Source: Pseudonocardia halophobica (GTDB lineage: Bacteria > Actinomycetota > Actinomycetes > Mycobacteriales > Pseudonocardiaceae). Taken from it: 64,000 bases of DNA. Every line of letters starts with the position of its first letter. Position 1 is the first letter of the stretch. The position numbers were made by a program, and so were the translations under genes. The stretch is from contig NZ_BSFQ01000031.1 in assembly GCF_027922425.1 (NCBI RefSeq), forward strand, positions 25,749 to 89,748, in the 5' to 3' direction. Positions 16,118 through 25,128 of the stretch are shown one piece after another. The notes beneath the pieces were generated by a model that saw nothing but the letters and a program-made list of their open reading frames with translations, did no database searches and was not told the origin of the DNA.

Positions 16118-17944
16118 TTACGGCAGCATCCAGCCCAGCACCGGCGTGGACTGCAGGTAGATCAGGATCGCGAGCAACAGCAGCATGCCGAGGCTCCACC
16201 CGACGACCTTCCGCAGCAGCACGCCCTCCTGCCCGTCGAGCTTCACCGCGGCGACGGCGATCGTCAGGTTCTGCGGCGACAGCATCTTCCCGAGCACGCC
16301 GCCCGACGAGTTCGCGCCGGCCAGCAGCTCCGGCGGCAGCCCGGCCGAGTTGGCCGCGGTCACCTGCAGGGAACCGAACAACGCGTTGGCCGACGTGTCC
16401 GAGCCCGTCACGGCGACGCCGAACCAGCCGAGGATCGGGGACAGGAAGGCGAGGGCGCCGCCCGCGCCGGCGATCAGCAGGCCGATGGCGGTGGTCTGGG
16501 CCGAGGCGTTCATGACGTAGGCCAGGGCCAGGACCGCGGCGACCGTGAGGATCGCCCACTTCAGGTCCGCGACCGTGCGCCCCCAGATCCGGACGGCCTC
16601 GGCGGCACCGATGCCGAGCACCGCCGCGACGATCACCCCGGCGATGAGCATCAGGGTCCCGGCGGTCGACAGCCAGGTCAGCGAGTACTGCGTGGTGCTG
16701 CTGGGCTTGCCGTTGGCGGCCACGACGTCGAGGCCCGGCCAGTGGAACGCCAGCTTCAGCTTGTCGACGGCCGGCTTGATCCCCGGCAGCTGTACGAGCG
16801 CGAAGACCAGCACGATGATCACGTAGGGGGCGTAGGCGCGACGGATCTCACGGGGATCGTCGACCCTGGCGCCCGACCGCACGGTCGCGACCGCCTCGCC
16901 GCCCTCGGGCGAGCTCTCGGCGGGGACGGGCCCACCGGTCGGCCGGGGCCCACCGCGGCCGGACCCGCCGGTGCCCTCACCGGAGGAGTCGGGACCGCCC
17001 GCCCCGACGAGGCTCCCGCCGCCGGCCCCGGGCTCGACGTCGGGCTCGGCCTCCGCGCCCGTCCGGCGCGCGGCCCACGCCGCGTGCGGCATCGCCCGGG
17101 CGACCACCACGACGGCGATCGCGGAGAGCAGCGCGGCCAGGATGTCCGTCAGGGGCACGGAGATGTAGTTCGACGTGACGAACTGGACGATCGCGAAGAC
17201 GACGCCGGACACGACCGCGGGCACCCACGCCTCCCGCACACCCCGGCGCCCGTCGACCAGGAACACCAGCACCAGCGGGACGAACAGGGCCAGGAACGGG
17301 GTCTGCCGCCCGACCATCGAGGCGACGTCGTGGAGCGGCAGTCCGGTCACCTGCGCGAGCGTGATCACCGGGACACCCATCGCGCCGAACGCCACCGGCG
17401 CGGTGTTCGCGACGAGCGCCAGCACGGCCGCGCGCAGCGGCCGGAAGCCGAGCGCCATCAGCATCACCGACGAGATCGCCACCGGCGCGCCGAAGCCGGC
17501 CAGGGCCTCCAGCAGGGCGCCGAAGCAGAACGCGACGAGGATCGCCTGGGTGCGCCGGTCCGAGGACAGCGCGCCGAAGCTGCGGCGCAGCACGTCGAAG
17601 TGCCCGGTCGCGACGGTCATGTTGAACACCCAGAGGGCGTTCACGACGATCCACATGATCGGGAACAGTCCGAAGAACGCACCGTGCGCGGCGGCCAGCA
17701 ACGACATGCCGAACGGCATCGCGAAGCCCACGATCGCGACGGCGAGCGCCGCGACCAGACCGGCCAGCGCCGCCCACTGGGCCCGCACGCGCAGCACCCC
17801 CAACGAGAGGAGCACCACCGCGAGCGGGATCACGGAGACCAGGGCGGACCACCCGAGCGATCCGCCCACGGCCTTCGGGTCCTGCTGGTAGACCGCCAGG
17901 ACCGGCCCCGCCAACTGTCCGGACAACACCGTCGCAGACGTCAT
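16118..17944 (-). CDS. lldP: L-lactate permease (LctP family)
   Basis: A 608-residue LctP-family permease with about 12-14 hydrophobic helices. Conserved segments are FGALLEALAGFGAPVAI (about residues 141-157), NTAPVAFGAMGVPV, GWFGVAVTGSDTSANALFG and GVLGKMLSPQNLTIA, the last two near-diagnostic for lactate/glycolate permeases. A charged, glycine-rich cytoplasmic loop (about residues 300-365) is longer than in E. coli. Because LctP proteins can also carry glycolate, it could feed the glc locus 3-8 kb away, though no lactate dehydrogenase gene is adjacent. ATG at 17944. Confidence 0.92.
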   Translation of the reverse strand: MTSATVLSGQLAGPVLAVYQQDPKAVGGSLGWSALVSVIPLAVVLLSLGVLRVRAQWAALAGLVAALAVAIVGFAMPFGMSLLAAAHGAFFGLFPIMWIVVNALWVFNMTVATGHFDVLRRSFGALSSDRRTQAILVAFCFGALLEALAGFGAPVAISSVMLMALGFRPLRAAVLALVANTAPVAFGAMGVPVITLAQVTGLPLHDVASMVGRQTPFLALFVPLVLVFLVDGRRGVREAWVPAVVSGVVFAIVQFVTSNYISVPLTDILAALLSAIAVVVVARAMPHAAWAARRTGAEAEPDVEPGAGGGSLVGAGGPDSSGEGTGGSGRGGPRPTGGPVPAESSPEGGEAVATVRSGARVDDPREIRRAYAPYVIIVLVFALVQLPGIKPAVDKLKLAFHWPGLDVVAANGKPSSTTQYSLTWLSTAGTLMLIAGVIVAAVLGIGAAEAVRIWGRTVADLKWAILTVAAVLALAYVMNASAQTTAIGLLIAGAGGALAFLSPILGWFGVAVTGSDTSANALFGSLQVTAANSAGLPPELLAGANSSGGVLGKMLSPQNLTIAVAAVKLDGQEGVLLRKVVGWSLGMLLLLAILIYLQSTPVLGWMLP

Positions 17945-18019
17945 GGTCGCGAAGTGTGCGCCGCGTCACCCCACTCGGCAGGGTGGACTGGGCCGAACGG
18001 GTGGCGGGGTGGCCGGGTC

Positions 18020-18211
18020 TCAGTCCTCGGTGATCGACAATGCGCCGGACGGGCAGGCGTCGACCGCCGCGCGCACCTTCCCGTCCGTGTCCGGGTCCTC
18101 CTCCAGGAGGACCACGATGCCGTCGTCGTCCTGGTCGAACACCGCGGAGTCGGTCATCACGCACATGCCCGCGCCGATGCACACACCGCGGTCCGCCCTG
18201 AGCGCGCCCAT
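18020..18211 (-). CDS. Single-cluster [3Fe-4S]-type ferredoxin, P450 partner
   Basis: 63 residues. Cys11-x5-Cys17 (CIGAGMC) and Cys53-Pro give a three-cysteine binding set of the [3Fe-4S] P450-ferredoxin type. The fourth cysteine position of 4Fe-4S ferredoxins is replaced. Its ATG shares one base with the P450 stop (TGATG), so the two are coupled. It should pass electrons to the P450 next to it; no reductase gene is nearby. Confidence 0.9.
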   Translation of the reverse strand: MGALRADRGVCIGAGMCVMTDSAVFDQDDDGIVVLLEEDPDTDGKVRAAVDACPSGALSITED

Positions 18212-19488
18212 CACGCTCCTCCCCACGTCACGGGCAGGCTCTCCATCCCGTAGACGACGTTGAACGACCGGAACCTACGATCTTCGCCGGCCGGCCGCAG
18301 GTCCGGGAACCGCTGCAGCACCGCGGGGAAGGCGATCCGCATCTCCATGCGGGCCAGCGGTGCGCCGAGGCAGTGGTGCACCCCGTGCCCGAAGGCGACG
18401 TGCCCGAGCGCGCCGCGCCGGACGTCGAGCCGCTCGGGATCCTCGAGCAGGGCGGTGTCGCGGTTCGCGGCCGGGATCGAGAGCATCACCAGCTCGCCCT
18501 CCGCGATCGGCTGCCCGGCGATCTCGGCCGGTCCGGTCGCGGACTTGATCGTGCCGGAGTGCACGATCGACAACCAGCGCAGCAGCTCCTCGACGGCGGG
18601 CCCGATCGCGTCCGGGTCGTCCCGTACCAGGGCGAGCTGGTCGGGGTGGTCCATCAGCGCCAGCGTGCCCAGCCCGAGCATGTTCGACGTGGTCTCGTGC
18701 CCGGCGATCAGCAGGAGGTTCGCGATGCCGATCAGCTCGTCCGTGCTGAGCTCCTCGCCGTGCTCGCGCACCAGCATGCCGAGCAGCTCCTCGCCCGGCT
18801 CCGCCCGCTCGCGCGCGACGAGACCGGCCATGTAGTCGCGCTGCTCCTCCTGGGCCCGCATCCGCTCGTCCATCGGCGACGACAGGTCGAGCAGCCGCGC
18901 GCTGCGCCGCTGGAACTCCGCCCGGTCCCCGTACGGCACGCCGAGCAGCTCGCAGATCACCAGCGACGGGACCGGCAGCGCGAAGTCGGCGACCAGGTCC
19001 GCGGGCGGCCCGGCCTGCTCCATGGCGTCCAGGTGCTGGTCGACGATCTCGCGCACCCGGGGCTCCAGCCGGGCCATCCGCCGCCCGGTGAACTCCGGGG
19101 TGAGCATCCGCCGCAGCCGGGTGTGCGCGGGCGGGTCGAACGCCAGCAGGTTCCCGGCCCGCAGCCGCGCGATCTCCTCCGGGCTCCGCTCCGGCATGCC
19201 CGGCGGGCGGAACGCGCCCTGCCACTCGTTGCTGAACCGCCCCGCGTCGCCGAGCACCTCCCGGACGTCCGACCAGCGCGTGACCAGCCACGCCTCCAGC
19301 CCGAAGGGCGTGCGGACCTTCCGCACCCCGGCCCCGTCGCGGATCGCCCCCAGCTCGGGCGCCGGGTCGAAGCCCACCCGCTGCATGTGCAGCGGCAGCT
19401 CCTCGACCCCTCGTGCACCCGGCCCCCTGGCGGTCCGCCCGGTGCTCTGCGCGGTGCTCTGCGTGGTGGTCCGTGCGGTCTCCGTCAT
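18211..19488 (-). CDS. Cytochrome P450 (actinobacterial class I)
   Basis: Soluble 425-residue P450. The I-helix oxygen-activation motif is AGHETTSN (about residue 265), the K-helix ExxR is in EELLRW, and the heme-binding loop is FGHGVHHCLGAPLAR with the cysteine at about 373. A serine/threonine-rich N-terminal stretch of ~25 residues precedes the fold. General resemblance is to CYP105/CYP107-like actinobacterial enzymes that hydroxylate small natural products or xenobiotics, but no biosynthetic cluster surrounds it. ATG at 19488, GGGGGAGG upstream. It is paired with the downstream ferredoxin. Confidence 0.92.
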   Translation of the reverse strand: MTETARTTTQSTAQSTGRTARGPGARGVEELPLHMQRVGFDPAPELGAIRDGAGVRKVRTPFGLEAWLVTRWSDVREVLGDAGRFSNEWQGAFRPPGMPERSPEEIARLRAGNLLAFDPPAHTRLRRMLTPEFTGRRMARLEPRVREIVDQHLDAMEQAGPPADLVADFALPVPSLVICELLGVPYGDRAEFQRRSARLLDLSSPMDERMRAQEEQRDYMAGLVARERAEPGEELLGMLVREHGEELSTDELIGIANLLLIAGHETTSNMLGLGTLALMDHPDQLALVRDDPDAIGPAVEELLRWLSIVHSGTIKSATGPAEIAGQPIAEGELVMLSIPAANRDTALLEDPERLDVRRGALGHVAFGHGVHHCLGAPLARMEMRIAFPAVLQRFPDLRPAGEDRRFRSFNVVYGMESLPVTWGGA

Positions 19489-19600
19489 CCGGCCTCCCCC
19501 ATCGGCTCGCCCCTCCGGCCACTCTCACACCGCGTCCGCGGCCGGGCACGCACTGCGCTGAGAGGGTGCTGAGCGAGTCGGACATCCCGGGCGCCGACGC

Positions 19601-20173
19601 TCATCCGTGCAGGTTCCGGTACAGGTCCCGCAGCAGCAGGATCTCGGCGCCGTGGTGGATGGCCTCGCGCTGGATGTGGAGCACCAGGTCCGCCATCGGG
19701 AACTCGGCGAACGGGCCCTCCGCCGGCCCGCACGGCCGGGCCAGGCCCGCGTCGTCGAGCGCCTCGACGCCGCCCGTCCAGGCCGCGTAGGCCCGGTCGA
19801 GCTGGCGCAGGGCCTCGGCGGCGGTGCCGGCGTAGGCGTGCTCCTCGTAGGAGGTCGGCGGCCCGCCGAAGTGCGCCGCCGCCCGCACGCCGAACACCCC
19901 GACGATCAGGTGCGCCATCCGCCACGCGATCGTGGTCAGTGGCGGGGGATCGGGTTCGGGAAAGGCGAAGTCGACCCGGAAGTCGCCGGTGCCCGCCTGG
20001 ACCGCACCCGGTGCGGGCCGCCCGGCGGGGCGGACGCTCCACCCCGGCGCGGGCTCCCAGAGGTACTCCTCGTCCGTCAGCCCCTCGAGCTTCGGCCGCA
20101 GCAGCGCCTGCCAGTGCCAGGAGAGCTGCTCGGCCAGCTGCGTGGTGGCGGTGCGCGTCGTGGTGTCCGTCAT
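19601..20173 (-). CDS. DinB-family (mycothiol-dependent-like) protein
   Basis: 190-residue four-helix-bundle protein. The probable metal-binding histidines are in MAHLIVG (about residue 90) and the C-terminal HIQREAIHHGAEI. LSWHWQALLRPKLEGLTDEEYLWEP at the N-terminus and the WRMAHL helix fit actinobacterial DinB_2 proteins, some of which are mycothiol-dependent transferases. Substrate unknown. ATG at 20173. Downstream of the glc genes on the same strand but separated by a hairpin. Confidence 0.82.
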   Translation of the reverse strand: MTDTTTRTATTQLAEQLSWHWQALLRPKLEGLTDEEYLWEPAPGWSVRPAGRPAPGAVQAGTGDFRVDFAFPEPDPPPLTTIAWRMAHLIVGVFGVRAAAHFGGPPTSYEEHAYAGTAAEALRQLDRAYAAWTGGVEALDDAGLARPCGPAEGPFAEFPMADLVLHIQREAIHHGAEILLLRDLYRNLHG

Positions 20174-20219
20174 GCTCGCGCACGCTAGCCCCGGCCCCCG
20201 ACAGTTCCCGGCACGGTGA

Positions 20220-20237
20220 GTGGTGCCGGAGCACCAC
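20220..20237 (-). terminator. Hairpin after glcF
   Basis: GTGGTGC-CGGA-GCACCAC, a 7-bp stem with a 4-nt loop, 19 bp past the glcF stop and before the DinB gene. A weak terminator candidate with no T-tract. Confidence 0.4.
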
Positions 20238-20255
20238 CCACCGCGCACGGGTGGC

Positions 20256-21602
20256 TCAGCTGCGGGGGACCGGGACGTTGCGGATGCTCGCGTCGAGCAG
20301 CTGGACCGGGTGCAGCAGCGGCAGGGCCCCGTCGGTGCCGTCCTTGAGGTGCTTGCCGATCTGCAGCAGGCAGCCCGGGTTGGCGGTGACGACGACCGCG
20401 GGCTCGACCGACCGGACGTTGTCGGCCTTCCGCTTGCCCAGCTCGTCGGCCGCATCGGGCATGATCATGTTGTAGATGCCCGCGGAGCCGCAGCACAGCG
20501 CCGCCTCCGGGATGTCGAGCAGCTCCAGCTCGGGGATGCTGCGCAGCACCTCCCGCGGCTGCGTGCGCACGCCCTGGGCGTGCCCGAGGTGGCAGGCGTC
20601 GTGGTAGGCGACCCGCGCCGCGACGGGCGAGCGCGGCGCGCGCGGGCCCAGCTCGGCGAGCACCTCGTGCACGTCGCGGACCCGCGCGCTGAACTCCTTC
20701 GCCCGCACCGCCCACTCCGGGTCGTCGGCGAGCAGGTGGGCGTAGTCCTTCATCGAGGACCCGCAGCCGGCCACGTTGGTCACCACGTGGTCGACGTCGA
20801 GCCGCTCGAACCGCTCGATCGTCCGCTTGGCCCGGGCCAGCGCCGGGTCCTCACGGCCGGCGTGCAGCTCGAGCGCCCCGCAGCACTGCTGGTCGCGGGG
20901 GACGAGCACGTCGAGCCCCTCGGCCGAGAGCACCCGCACGGTGGCCTCGTTGACCCGGTGGAAGAACACGTCCTGGACGCAGCCGGACAGCAGCGCGACC
21001 CGGCCGCGCCGGTCCCCGACGGCGGAGGTGTGCACCGGCAGGGTCGCGAAGGCCTCCCGCACCGTGACGGGCGGGAGCAGCGACTCCAGCGCGGCCAGCC
21101 GGCCGGGGAGCTTCGCGGCGAGCTTCCGGACGGCCGGCACGGCGGCGAGCTTCTGGTACAGCGCCCCCGGCAGGGCGGCCGCGCGCAGCCGCCGCTTGTA
21201 CGGGAACAGCGCGAAGATCGCCTCGCGGAACAGCCGGTCGGAGGGGGTCCGCGGCACGTTGCGCTCGAGCTGCGGGCGCACCGACTCGAGCAGCTTGTCG
21301 TACTGCACGCCCGACGGGCACGCCGTCACGCACGCCATGCAGCCCAGGCAGGCGTCGATGTGCTGGCGCAGCGGCCCCTCCAGGCCGATCTCGCCCTTCT
21401 CGGCGAGGTCCATGAGGTAGATGCGCCCGCGCGGCGAGTCCATCTCCTCGCCCCACAGCTGGTAGGTGGGGCAGGTCGGCAGGCAGAAACCGCAGTGCAC
21501 GCAGTCGTCGAGCAGCTCCCGCGAGGGCGGGTGGTGCTCGTCGAAGGCGCTCGGGCCGGTCTGCGGCAGGTTGGTGTCGGCGGAGCCGGCGGGTGTGGTC
21601 AC
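20256..21602 (-). CDS. glcF: Glycolate oxidase iron-sulfur subunit GlcF
   Basis: 448 residues. Two [4Fe-4S] motifs, CVHCGFCLPTCP (about residue 34) and CLGCMACVTACP (about residue 85), precede two cysteine-rich CCG-type domains ending in QQCCGAL, GCGSSM, CCGSAG and ANPGCL. This is the heterodisulfide-reductase-like electron-transfer subunit of the three-part glycolate dehydrogenase; it should link FAD in GlcD/GlcE to the respiratory chain. Its GTG start overlaps the glcE stop (GTGA). Last gene of glcD-glcE-glcF. Confidence 0.95.
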   Translation of the reverse strand: MTTPAGSADTNLPQTGPSAFDEHHPPSRELLDDCVHCGFCLPTCPTYQLWGEEMDSPRGRIYLMDLAEKGEIGLEGPLRQHIDACLGCMACVTACPSGVQYDKLLESVRPQLERNVPRTPSDRLFREAIFALFPYKRRLRAAALPGALYQKLAAVPAVRKLAAKLPGRLAALESLLPPVTVREAFATLPVHTSAVGDRRGRVALLSGCVQDVFFHRVNEATVRVLSAEGLDVLVPRDQQCCGALELHAGREDPALARAKRTIERFERLDVDHVVTNVAGCGSSMKDYAHLLADDPEWAVRAKEFSARVRDVHEVLAELGPRAPRSPVAARVAYHDACHLGHAQGVRTQPREVLRSIPELELLDIPEAALCCGSAGIYNMIMPDAADELGKRKADNVRSVEPAVVVTANPGCLLQIGKHLKDGTDGALPLLHPVQLLDASIRNVPVPRS

Positions 21603-22717
21603 GAGATCTCCCACGGGTCGTAGCGGCCCGGGCCGAACCGGCCGTCCGGGTCGAACCGCTGCTTGACGGCCTTGAGCACGGCGAGGGCGGAGGGCGGCGG
21701 CCCCCACGCCGGGGCGTCGAGGTCGGCGGGGCGCGACCGCAGGACGCTCGTCCCGCCGGCCGCGTGGACGGCGGCGTGCGCCTCGGCGACCGCCGTCCCG
21801 GGTACGGAGACGGTGGCCACCCCGGTCCCGAGGCCCGCGGTGGCGGCCGCGGCCGGCAGCCCCTCCAGCACACCCGGCAGGACCGAGGGCTTCACCCCGA
21901 TCCGCAGCACGGCGGCCCCCTCCGTTCCGCGGGTGAGGGCCGCGTGCTCGCCCCACACGTCCGCCTCGGCCACGGCCGCCCCGTCGCCGAGCAGCCGGGT
22001 GAGCCGCTCCAGCCGGGCCGGCAGGGCCTCGTCGGTGGAGTCGATGCGGACCAGCAGCCGGCCCGAGCTCAGCCACTCGACGGCCGTCGGCTCCAGCTGC
22101 GAGGCCAGCACCTCGCGCCCGAGCCGGGCCGCCTCGGCGAGGTCGCACTCCACCACCACGGTGCCGACGGCCTTCGGCACCGGGTGCAGCCGCAGCACGA
22201 CCTCGACCAGCGCCCCGAGGGTGCCGTAGGAGCCGTGCAGCAGCTTGGCCAGGTCGAACCCGGCCACGTTCTTGATGACGTGCCCGCCCGAGCGGACCAC
22301 CGCGCCGTCGGCGAGCAGCGTGGTGGCCCCGATGACGAGGTCGCGCAGCGTGCCGTGGACCAGCGCGGACGGCCCGGCGTCGGCCGTGGCCACCAGCCCG
22401 CCGACCGTCGCCCCGTCGGCCACCCGCGCGGCGTCGAACGACAGGTGCTGGCCGTGCTTCGCCAGCTCCTCCTGCAGCGCCCGCAGCGGCGTCCCGGCGT
22501 GCACCGAGACCGTCATGTCGCCCGGGTTGTGGGTGATGACGCCGCTCAGCCCGGTGGTGTCGAACACGGCGTCGACGGGCCCCAGCCGGCCCGCCCAGTC
22601 CGCGGCCGTCCCGGCCCCGGCGACGGAGATCCGGCCGGCGGTGTCGAGGACGGCCTCGCGGGCCTCCTTCAACGACGCCGGCTTCAAGGCCGTCAGGGTC
22701 CCCTCCCGATCACTCAT
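21599..22717 (-). CDS. glcE: Glycolate oxidase FAD-binding subunit GlcE
   Basis: 372 residues of the FAD-linked oxidase fold. The PCMH/FAD region holds ISVAGAGTAADW, ITHNPGDMTVSVHAGTPL, GATVGGLVATADAGP and VIKNVAGFDLAKLLHGSYGTLG (about residues 146-167), characteristic of GlcE. The C-terminal RFDPDGRFGPGRY is also conserved. ATG at 22717 overlaps the glcD stop as ATGA, so all three subunits are translationally coupled. Confidence 0.93.
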   Translation of the reverse strand: MSDREGTLTALKPASLKEAREAVLDTAGRISVAGAGTAADWAGRLGPVDAVFDTTGLSGVITHNPGDMTVSVHAGTPLRALQEELAKHGQHLSFDAARVADGATVGGLVATADAGPSALVHGTLRDLVIGATTLLADGAVVRSGGHVIKNVAGFDLAKLLHGSYGTLGALVEVVLRLHPVPKAVGTVVVECDLAEAARLGREVLASQLEPTAVEWLSSGRLLVRIDSTDEALPARLERLTRLLGDGAAVAEADVWGEHAALTRGTEGAAVLRIGVKPSVLPGVLEGLPAAAATAGLGTGVATVSVPGTAVAEAHAAVHAAGGTSVLRSRPADLDAPAWGPPPSALAVLKAVKQRFDPDGRFGPGRYDPWEIS

Positions 22718-24168
22718 AGCCGCTCGATCACTCCCGACTCCTCCAGCGGGTGCGGCCGGTACTTCCCGGGCCGTTCGCCGCACAGCCGCGGCGTGGGCAG
22801 GACCTTGCCCGGGTTGCAGATGCCCTCGGGATCGAACGCGTCGCGCACCCGCTGCATCACCGCGAGGTCCTCCTCGCCGTACATCTTCGGCATCGAGCAC
22901 GCCTTGTCCGTGCCGATGCCGTGCTCGCCGGACAGCGACCCGCCCAGCTCCACGCAGAGCTCCGCGATCGCCCCGGACAGCTCCTCGGCCCGCTCGGTCT
23001 CGCCCGCGGCGGCGCTGTAGAGGACCAGCGGGTGGAGGTTGCCGTCGCCGGCGTGGAAGACGTTGGCCACCCGCAGGCCGGCCTCGTCGCCCATGTCGGC
23101 GATGCGGCCGAGCACCTCGGCGAGCCGGGTCCGGGGGACCACGCCGTCCTGCACGAAGTAGTCCGGCGAGATCCGGCCGACCGCGGCGAAGGCCGCCTTG
23201 CGCCCGCGCCAGATCGCCGCCCGCTCCTCCGGCGAGCCCGCGATGTGCAGCCGGGTGCAGCCGTGGGCGTCGCAGATCTCCTTGACCTGCGTGAATTCTG
23301 CGTCGCACTGCTCGATCGGGCCGTCGAGCTCCACGACGAGCGCGGCCGGGACGCCCACCGTGTAGCCGGCGTGCACCGCCTCCTCCGCCGCCTCGATCGC
23401 GAGCGTGTCCATCATCTCGACGGCCGCGGGCACGATCCCGGCCGCGACGATGTCCGAGACCACCTCGCCCGCCTCGGCGACCGACGGGAAGTCCGCCAGC
23501 AGCGTCCGCACCGTCTCCGGGGTGCGCAGCAGCCGCACGGTGATCTTCGTGGTGATCCCCAGCGTGCCCTCGGAGCCGAGGAACACCCCGCGCAGGTCCG
23601 GGCCCTGCTGCTCGGGGGAGTCGCCGCCGAGGGTGACCAGCTCGCCGTCGGGCAGCACGACCTCCATCGACAGCACGTGGTTCGTGGTGAACCCGTACTT
23701 GAGGCAGTGCGCGCCGCCGGAGTTCTCCGCGACGTTGCCGCCGATCGTGCACACCTGCTGCGAGGAGGGATCGGGCGCGTAGTAGAGCCCGTGCGCCGCG
23801 ACGGCCGCGGTGATCTCCAGGTTGGTGACCCCGGGCTCGACGACGGCGCGCCGGTTCTCCGGGTCGACCTCCAGCACGCGCTTCAGGCGGGCCAGGGAGA
23901 TCACCACGCCGTCGGCCACCGGGAGCGCGCCACCGGAGAGCCCGGTGCCGGCGCCGCGGGCGACGAACGGGACCCCGTTGCGGTGACAGGCCTTCACCGC
24001 CCGGGCGACCGCCTCCGCGTCGCGGGGGATGAGCACGATCTCGGGACGGACCCGGTACCCGGTCAGTCCGTCGCACTCGTAGGCGCGGGTCTGCACGGGG
24101 TCGTCGACGACGTCGTCGGGGCCCAGGGCCGCGACGATCGCGGCGCGGGCCACGGGATCGAGGGCCAT
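22714..24168 (-). CDS. glcD: Glycolate oxidase FAD-linked subunit GlcD
   Basis: 484-residue FAD-linked oxidase that oxidises glycolate (or D-lactate) to the 2-oxo acid. FAD-binding motifs: VPFVARGAGTGLSGGALP, VEPGVTNLEI, DPSSQQVCTIGGNVAENSGG. The C-terminal catalytic part ends GGSLSGEHGIGTDKACSM and FDPEGICNPGKVLP, matching GlcD. ATG at 24168 with AAGGAGG seven bases upstream. First gene of glcDEF; the divergent iclR-glcB region 90 bp upstream suggests joint control, although iclR itself lies between glcD and glcB and is read in the same direction as glcD. Confidence 0.95.
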   Translation of the reverse strand: MALDPVARAAIVAALGPDDVVDDPVQTRAYECDGLTGYRVRPEIVLIPRDAEAVARAVKACHRNGVPFVARGAGTGLSGGALPVADGVVISLARLKRVLEVDPENRRAVVEPGVTNLEITAAVAAHGLYYAPDPSSQQVCTIGGNVAENSGGAHCLKYGFTTNHVLSMEVVLPDGELVTLGGDSPEQQGPDLRGVFLGSEGTLGITTKITVRLLRTPETVRTLLADFPSVAEAGEVVSDIVAAGIVPAAVEMMDTLAIEAAEEAVHAGYTVGVPAALVVELDGPIEQCDAEFTQVKEICDAHGCTRLHIAGSPEERAAIWRGRKAAFAAVGRISPDYFVQDGVVPRTRLAEVLGRIADMGDEAGLRVANVFHAGDGNLHPLVLYSAAAGETERAEELSGAIAELCVELGGSLSGEHGIGTDKACSMPKMYGEEDLAVMQRVRDAFDPEGICNPGKVLPTPRLCGERPGKYRPHPLEESGVIERL

Positions 24169-24258
24169 CTGACCTCCTTGTCACGGCTCGTGGTGGGAAC
24201 GGGGAAAGCGTAGGGCGGCACGGGCGCCGCGGCCGTCTCGAATCGGCCGCGGTCAGGG

Positions 24259-25038
24259 TCAGGCGGTCGCGAGCAGGGTGCCGAGCCGTCGGCCGGCCGC
24301 GACGACGAGCGGCGCGATCCGGGCGACGGCGGTGTCGTCCATGCGGGAGAGGGGACCGGACACCGAGACGGCGGCCGATCCGTGCGGTCCGGTCACGGGC
24401 GCGGCCACGCACCGCACGCCGGTCTCCTGTTCGCCCTCGTCGAGCACGTAGCCGCGCTCGCGGGCGACGGCCAGCTCGCGGGCGAGCACGTCCGCGTCGG
24501 TGATCGTGGTCGGCGTGACGGCGGGGAGGCCGGTGCGCGCGACGACCGCGGCGGCGTCGGCGGGCGGCAGCGCGGACAGCAGCGCCTTGCCGACGCCCGT
24601 GCAGTGCACCGGCACCCGTCGCCCGATCTCGGTGAACATCCGCATCTGGTGCGGCGAGGGGACCTGGGCGACGTAGACCGCCCGGTCGCCGTCGAGCACC
24701 GCGAGGTTCGCCGTCTCGCCGATCTCGGCGACGAGGTCCGCGAGCACGGGGGTGGCCCACCGGCCGAACTGGCGCGCGGCCGTCTCGCCCAGTCCGACGA
24801 GCTTCGGGCCGAGCGTGTAGCGCCGCGAGGGCAGCTGCCGCAGGTAGCCCAGGTCGACGAGGGTGCGCACCAGCCGGTGGATCGTCGCCGGGGCGAGCCC
24901 GGTGCGGTCGGCGAGCTCGGACAGCCCGGCCTCGCCGCCCGCCTCCGTCAGCGTCTCGAGCAGCCCGAACGCCCGGGCCAGCGACTGGACGCCGCCCGCA
25001 CGGGGTACATCGGGCCGGGACGTGGTGCCGTCGGTCAC
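24259..25038 (-). CDS. IclR-family transcriptional regulator of the glycolate locus
   Basis: 259 residues. N-terminal winged helix (SLARAFGLLETLTE, ELADRTGLAPATIHRLVRTLVDLGYL, residues ~20-72) and a C-terminal effector-binding domain with VHCTGVGKALLSALP and GYVLDEGEQETGVRCVAAPV. Position between glcDEF and divergent glcB predicts control by glyoxylate, glycolate or a related C2 acid. The GTG start at 25038 lies eight bases after a TAGGGT -10 on the same strand, so its mRNA is probably leaderless or nearly so, and the operator just upstream implies autoregulation. Confidence 0.92.
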   Translation of the reverse strand: MTDGTTSRPDVPRAGGVQSLARAFGLLETLTEAGGEAGLSELADRTGLAPATIHRLVRTLVDLGYLRQLPSRRYTLGPKLVGLGETAARQFGRWATPVLADLVAEIGETANLAVLDGDRAVYVAQVPSPHQMRMFTEIGRRVPVHCTGVGKALLSALPPADAAAVVARTGLPAVTPTTITDADVLARELAVARERGYVLDEGEQETGVRCVAAPVTGPHGSAAVSVSGPLSRMDDTAVARIAPLVVAAGRRLGTLLATA

Positions 25039-25046
25039 AAGTGCCG

Positions 25047-25052
25047 ACCCTA
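25047..25052 (-). promoter_or_regulatory. -10 element of iclR (near-leaderless)
   Basis: TAGGGT on the minus strand ends eight bases before the iclR GTG, so transcription should begin within a base or two of the start codon. The IclR operator sits immediately upstream of it. Confidence 0.5.
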
Positions 25053-25054
25053 CA

Positions 25055-25069
25055 TTCCATGATGCGGAA
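25055..25069. promoter_or_regulatory. IclR operator between iclR and glcB
   Basis: TTCCATGATGCGGAA, an imperfect palindrome with TTCC-N7-GGAA half-sites typical of IclR-family binding sites. It overlaps the promoter of iclR and lies 60 bp before glcB, where it could govern both genes. The same half-sites recur at 13866-13880 before the AAHS transporter. Confidence 0.6.
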
Positions 25070-25128
25070 ACTCCAGTCCGTCTGGTAGAAAAGACGCCGC
25101 AGCAGAGTCGAGGAGAGAGGACGCCGCG

